Source: Devosia sp. (lineage in GTDB: Bacteria > Pseudomonadota > Alphaproteobacteria > Rhizobiales > Devosiaceae). Taken from it: a stretch of DNA of 64,000 nucleotides. Shown here one piece after another: positions 61,235-64,000 of the stretch (the first letter of the stretch is position 1; each line of letters opens with the position of its first letter). The stretch covers positions 32,397-96,396 of the forward strand of contig NZ_JACZKG010000028.1 of NCBI RefSeq assembly GCF_014860165.1, read 5' to 3'. The notes under the pieces are model-generated. The model saw nothing but the letters and a program-made list of their open reading frames with translations. It did not search any database and had not been told where the DNA came from. Position numbers and translations under genes: made by a program.

Positions 61235-63190
61235 ATGGGTGAGCTGTTTGGTGCTGCAATAGGCACATTCTTCATCGGTGGTTTATTTGGTTGGCTGGTC
61301 CGCAAGCTGACTGGACAACCATTCGCCATTTCCGACGCGGTAGGGCTTGCGGGGGTAGTGACATTAGGCAGCCTTTCGGCTGCCGGTGGTCCTTCCTGGC
61401 TTCTTTACGCAGTTATGTCCTTCCCCGCCTACTTCGCACTTCAAAGGCTTCGTGATCACGGACCGCGAAGCGTCGCAGTTAAGACCGAGCGTATCCTTCC
61501 AACGATTGAGGAGTATCAGCCGCCAGCGAGCATGGAAGTAGCCGCGCAGATCGCTCTTGAAGAGGGCATTGCTCAATCGGTCCGGGAACAGTTCTTGCCC
61601 GTTGCGGAAGCAAAATCGCCCAGATCCAACCAACCAGTGAGTCGCAACTTTTTTGTGCGACACTGGAGGGGAGAGCTGTCCCTCCCCGTTTCATACTGGG
61701 CGATAAACTTCTGTACCTTCATCGCCAGCGCAGGGTTAGTGGCGGTCGTCAACGCGACACTAGTACCGTCCCGAGGCTACGAGCCTTCGTTGCTGCTCGC
61801 GGTAAACATCCTGACGTGGCTGACGTTGGCGCTAATTTTAGTGTGGCAAGTGGTCGGGCTGTGGCGTTCTGCTCGACGCCGCGCAATTGAACTTGGCAAA
61901 CTACGCCGAAGTGCCTTTTGGCCCCTCGCCGCTCAATTGGCTGCAGTACTCGGGGTCCTTCAGTTCACCGCAACCTTCACTGCTACAGGAGCTCCCACCC
62001 TTACCGAGTTTTCCCGGATCGTTTTTCAAAACGACCCCGACATACCCGATGCAACGGTGACCGTCGCAGACGGCGGGAGAACGGTGAAAATTGAAGGCGG
62101 CATCAAGTATGGCCTGTCTCGCGAGGTCGAAACCGTATTGGATGCCAGTCCCTTGGTGACGGCCCTGGAACTCGACAGCTTGGGGGGTAGGATCGCTGAG
62201 GCGACAAAACTGTTCGACTTGGTTCGCTCGCGTCACTTGGACACTTTTGTCAGTGGCGAGTGCTCGTCGGCATGCACTCTAGTTTTCGCAGCCGGCGATA
62301 ATCGCTTCGTTGATGCGGCAGGATTTTTGGGCTTTCACAGCGGTTCCTGGCCGGGCGCGACTGCCGCTGACATTGAAGAGATGAATGCCATGTGGGCCGC
62401 CAGCTTTGCGTCCGTCGGGATCTCGTCAGCCTTTCTCGAACATGCAATGGCGACGCCAAATACTGAGATGTGGTACCCCATTCATGACGAACTCAGGCAA
62501 GCGGGCGTACTTTCAGGCGACATAGCCAGCGTGCGGCACGTTCCCGAAGGATTTTCCGCTAGTGGCTCTATGGAAAGCGTTCGGCAGTCGATCTTGGCGC
62601 TTGGAACGCTCTATGAAGCCTTAGATAAATTCGCTCCCGATGCCGCATCAAAGATCTACGAGGCAGGCTCTCAATATGAGCTAGGCCTGATTACCGCTGA
62701 GAACTTCAGATCAGTGATTAGCCAGCAGATCGGCATGACGGTTCAGGCAAGAATGCCCAATTTGCGTGATGAAGCGCTGGTGGAGTATGCGTCATTCGCC
62801 GCTGAGCAATACGGCTACCTAAGACAAAATGATCCCGACGCGTGCTTTCGATATGCAGCCGGCACCGATCCGACTTTCGACATTTCTGCTCACCTCACGC
62901 CCGAACTTGTTCAACGCGACGTCGCTTTCAGCGAGCGAGCGATTAGGTCCCCAGTCATACCACGAGCGGTGTCGGGCAACCTTGACGCGAATTGGGATTT
63001 GGTTCGATCAATCATGCTCCTAACCGTATCCGACCAGCAAATGGCACTCTTAGCGCTGCCCACAGAAAGTATCCAAGTCGCTGACTACCCTAGCTACTGC
63101 TTGGCGTCTGAGGCGATGATGGATGCTATTTCGAGATTGCCGCCTGAACAGGCGGCACCGATAGTGCGTTTCCTGTTTGAGCAGCTCTAG
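61235..63190 (+). CDS. Membrane protein with a periplasmic ClpP/crotonase-like domain
   Basis: A 651-residue protein from ATG 61235 (a GTG 5 codons earlier is possible). Helices are visible at about 4-21, 33-50, 53-70, 155-175, 184-210 and 228-248, with a cytoplasmic Glu-rich stretch between the third and fourth. After residue 260 comes an exported domain with ALELDSLGGRIAEA (309-322), GECSSACTLVFAAG (341-354) and FLGFHSG (364-370): the pattern of COG3904-like ClpP-fold serine proteases, with Ser344 or Ser345 as nucleophile and His368 as base. The remaining 280 residues are helical and unknown. Codon use is visibly less GC-rich than in the housekeeping genes, suggesting transfer. No protease activity is proven. 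Confidence 0.72.
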   Translation: MGELFGAAIGTFFIGGLFGWLVRKLTGQPFAISDAVGLAGVVTLGSLSAAGGPSWLLYAVMSFPAYFALQRLRDHGPRSVAVKTERILPTIEEYQPPASMEVAAQIALEEGIAQSVREQFLPVAEAKSPRSNQPVSRNFFVRHWRGELSLPVSYWAINFCTFIASAGLVAVVNATLVPSRGYEPSLLLAVNILTWLTLALILVWQVVGLWRSARRRAIELGKLRRSAFWPLAAQLAAVLGVLQFTATFTATGAPTLTEFSRIVFQNDPDIPDATVTVADGGRTVKIEGGIKYGLSREVETVLDASPLVTALELDSLGGRIAEATKLFDLVRSRHLDTFVSGECSSACTLVFAAGDNRFVDAAGFLGFHSGSWPGATAADIEEMNAMWAASFASVGISSAFLEHAMATPNTEMWYPIHDELRQAGVLSGDIASVRHVPEGFSASGSMESVRQSILALGTLYEALDKFAPDAASKIYEAGSQYELGLITAENFRSVISQQIGMTVQARMPNLRDEALVEYASFAAEQYGYLRQNDPDACFRYAAGTDPTFDISAHLTPELVQRDVAFSERAIRSPVIPRAVSGNLDANWDLVRSIMLLTVSDQQMALLALPTESIQVADYPSYCLASEAMMDAISRLPPEQAAPIVRFLFEQL

Positions 63191-63299
63191 GGCTGATCTG
63201 ACGCTTGCAACGGCAGAGGCAACCGCTTGCTCATAAGTCCGACCCCATCCCGGGGCCATCAGCCGTTCACAATAAGCCAATTCGCCTGGAAACATATCG

Positions 63300-63764
63300 A
63301 TGCCCCCACCATCCGGAGATACCGAGCGTCGCGCCAGTTGGAGGCTAAATTGGCTATCGAGTATTCAAGAGCTGGCCGATGTGGGCATGCAGAGGACGAC
63401 GTGGCTGAACGCACACAGCGGAAACCGCCACTACTCGTTCGTTGAGTACGTCGAGAGCTACTTCAGCGACCTTGCTCTCTCCAAGGATGATGGAGGATAC
63501 CCTGCCCGGATTGCTGACAACTTACTGAGCCAAGATGAAGCTGCGGCTGTCTCCCATTTCCACATCCTATTCGATAACTATGAGCCACGTACCGACAGGT
63601 TTGATCATCACGACATTCTAGCAGATCCGAATTGGCATCGTGTGGTTGAGGCGGCTCAAGCGGCGCAAGCCCTTCTTGCTACGATGATCGATCATCCGGG
63701 CGAGCGGGAGAGTTTGCTGCGGCCTTCCGTACACGCCCTGGCTGCCGCAGGAAGGGTCCATTGA
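63300..63764 (+). CDS. Unknown conserved-looking protein downstream of the ClpP-like gene
   Basis: A 154-residue soluble protein: a basic N terminus, SIQELADVGMQRTTWLNAHSGNRHYSFVEYVESYFSDLAL, then EAAAVSHFHILFDNYEPRTDRFDHHDILADPNWHRVVEAAQAAQALLATMID. The His/Asp-rich middle recalls small bacterial proteins whose function is unknown to me. ATG 63300 has GGAAAC upstream; a later start near the LNW segment cannot be excluded. It follows the ClpP-like gene on the same strand by 109 bases. Lower GC than the chromosome core. Confidence 0.55.
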   Translation: MPPPSGDTERRASWRLNWLSSIQELADVGMQRTTWLNAHSGNRHYSFVEYVESYFSDLALSKDDGGYPARIADNLLSQDEAAAVSHFHILFDNYEPRTDRFDHHDILADPNWHRVVEAAQAAQALLATMIDHPGERESLLRPSVHALAAAGRVH

Positions 63765-64000
63765 CTGCAGGTCCGCTTTTCGGAGACCAAACGTCGGGGC
63801 CGAACGACCGAAACGGGGTCGGTACCCGCCAGTTGAGAAAACTTATCCTCGCGCCACAGAACCTGCCGCATACTCCTTCCATCTTCACGGCAGAGCCGGT
63901 CATGACGAGTGATGACCGTGAAGACAGCCAGGGATGGGAGGTCGCTCCCATTGGGCGGGGGGAACTCGGCAGCTGCGCTTGCGACACAGCGTACCTGGCC
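63765..64000. other. Right-edge stretch without a supported gene
   Basis: After the unknown gene no frame has a ribosome site, codon bias or known motif. A minus-strand frame at 63679-63987 is Ser/Pro/Arg rich and looks like a chance frame. A gene entering from the right edge cannot be excluded. Confidence 0.4.

Noticed and set aside
61012..61242. 76-codon Trp/Arg-rich plus frame before the ClpP-like gene
   Set aside because: It runs across the direct repeat, overlaps the next gene, has no ribosome site and no recognisable motif.
63679..63987. 102-codon minus-strand frame at the right edge
   Set aside because: Ser/Pro/Arg-rich composition, no start signal, and overlap with the better-supported plus-strand gene.

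Overview
The window reads as ordinary chromosome of a high-GC alphaproteobacterium of the order Hyphomicrobiales (Rhizobiales). The markers are an aapJQMP amino-acid importer beside metC, the block aminotransferase-hom-glpX-recJ, ctaA next to rplM-rpsI, an NDUFS4-like complex I protein, a double cold-shock protein operonic with a DUF192 protein, and a DUF2842 protein. A Devosia-like genus is my best guess from gene content and sugar-transporter richness; it is inference and was not tested by any search. No phage, CRISPR array, transposase or plasmid gene was seen.

Layout. 1-8.0 kb: AlaX-type editing protein, then the minus-strand aap operon (aapJ-Q-M-P) with a second, diverged substrate-binding protein at its far end, and divergent metC. 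8.1-10.3 kb: tRNA-Pro(TGG), NDUFS4-like, TauE/SafE permease, TraB/GumN protein. 10.3-20.5 kb: a minus-strand catabolic operon made of a carbohydrate ABC importer, two sugar-phosphate-isomerase-like TIM barrels and two Gfo/Idh/MocA dehydrogenases, controlled by a divergent LacI regulator with recognisable twin operators. 20.6-25.9 kb: tRNA-Arg(TCT), a small secreted protein, an acyltransferase remnant, PilZ, ArsR, hemolysin III, DUF192, cold-shock and glyoxalase genes, a peptidase M15-like lipoprotein and two tandem tRNA-Glu genes. 25.9-38.8 kb: housekeeping (cfa, recJ, glpX, hom, aminotransferase, a glycosyltransferase, a VOC protein, an SdpI-like protein, rpsI, rplM, ctaA). 38.8-47.2 kb: a compact exopolysaccharide locus on both strands. 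47.2-49.5 kb: a kinase-like APH protein, tRNA-Pro(GGG), a PAS-GGDEF cyclase. 49.5-59.1 kb: an AraC regulator coupled to a CHASE2 adenylate cyclase, divergent from a second carbohydrate ABC importer that ends in a Gfo/Idh/MocA-aldo/keto-reductase fusion. 59.1-64 kb: an accessory end with an epoxide-hydrolase/WYL-regulator pair bracketed by 43-bp direct repeats, a membrane-anchored ClpP-like protease candidate and an unknown gene of visibly lower GC.

The genes work together mainly as two independent sugar uptake-and-oxidation systems. The first (10.3-20.5 kb) fits an oxidation, elimination or hydrolysis, and reduction route through keto-glycosides; the second (49.5-59.1 kb) links uptake to cAMP signalling and a two-domain oxidoreductase. 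The most unusual single proteins are homoserine dehydrogenase with an apparent helix-turn-helix-like N-terminal domain, AapQ with an extra membrane block, and a Wzz-type protein ending in a kinase domain without a P-loop. All family assignments come from reading the translated sequence; none was confirmed by database search. Many start codons were moved inward from the longest reading frame using ribosome binding sites, signal peptides and family length.
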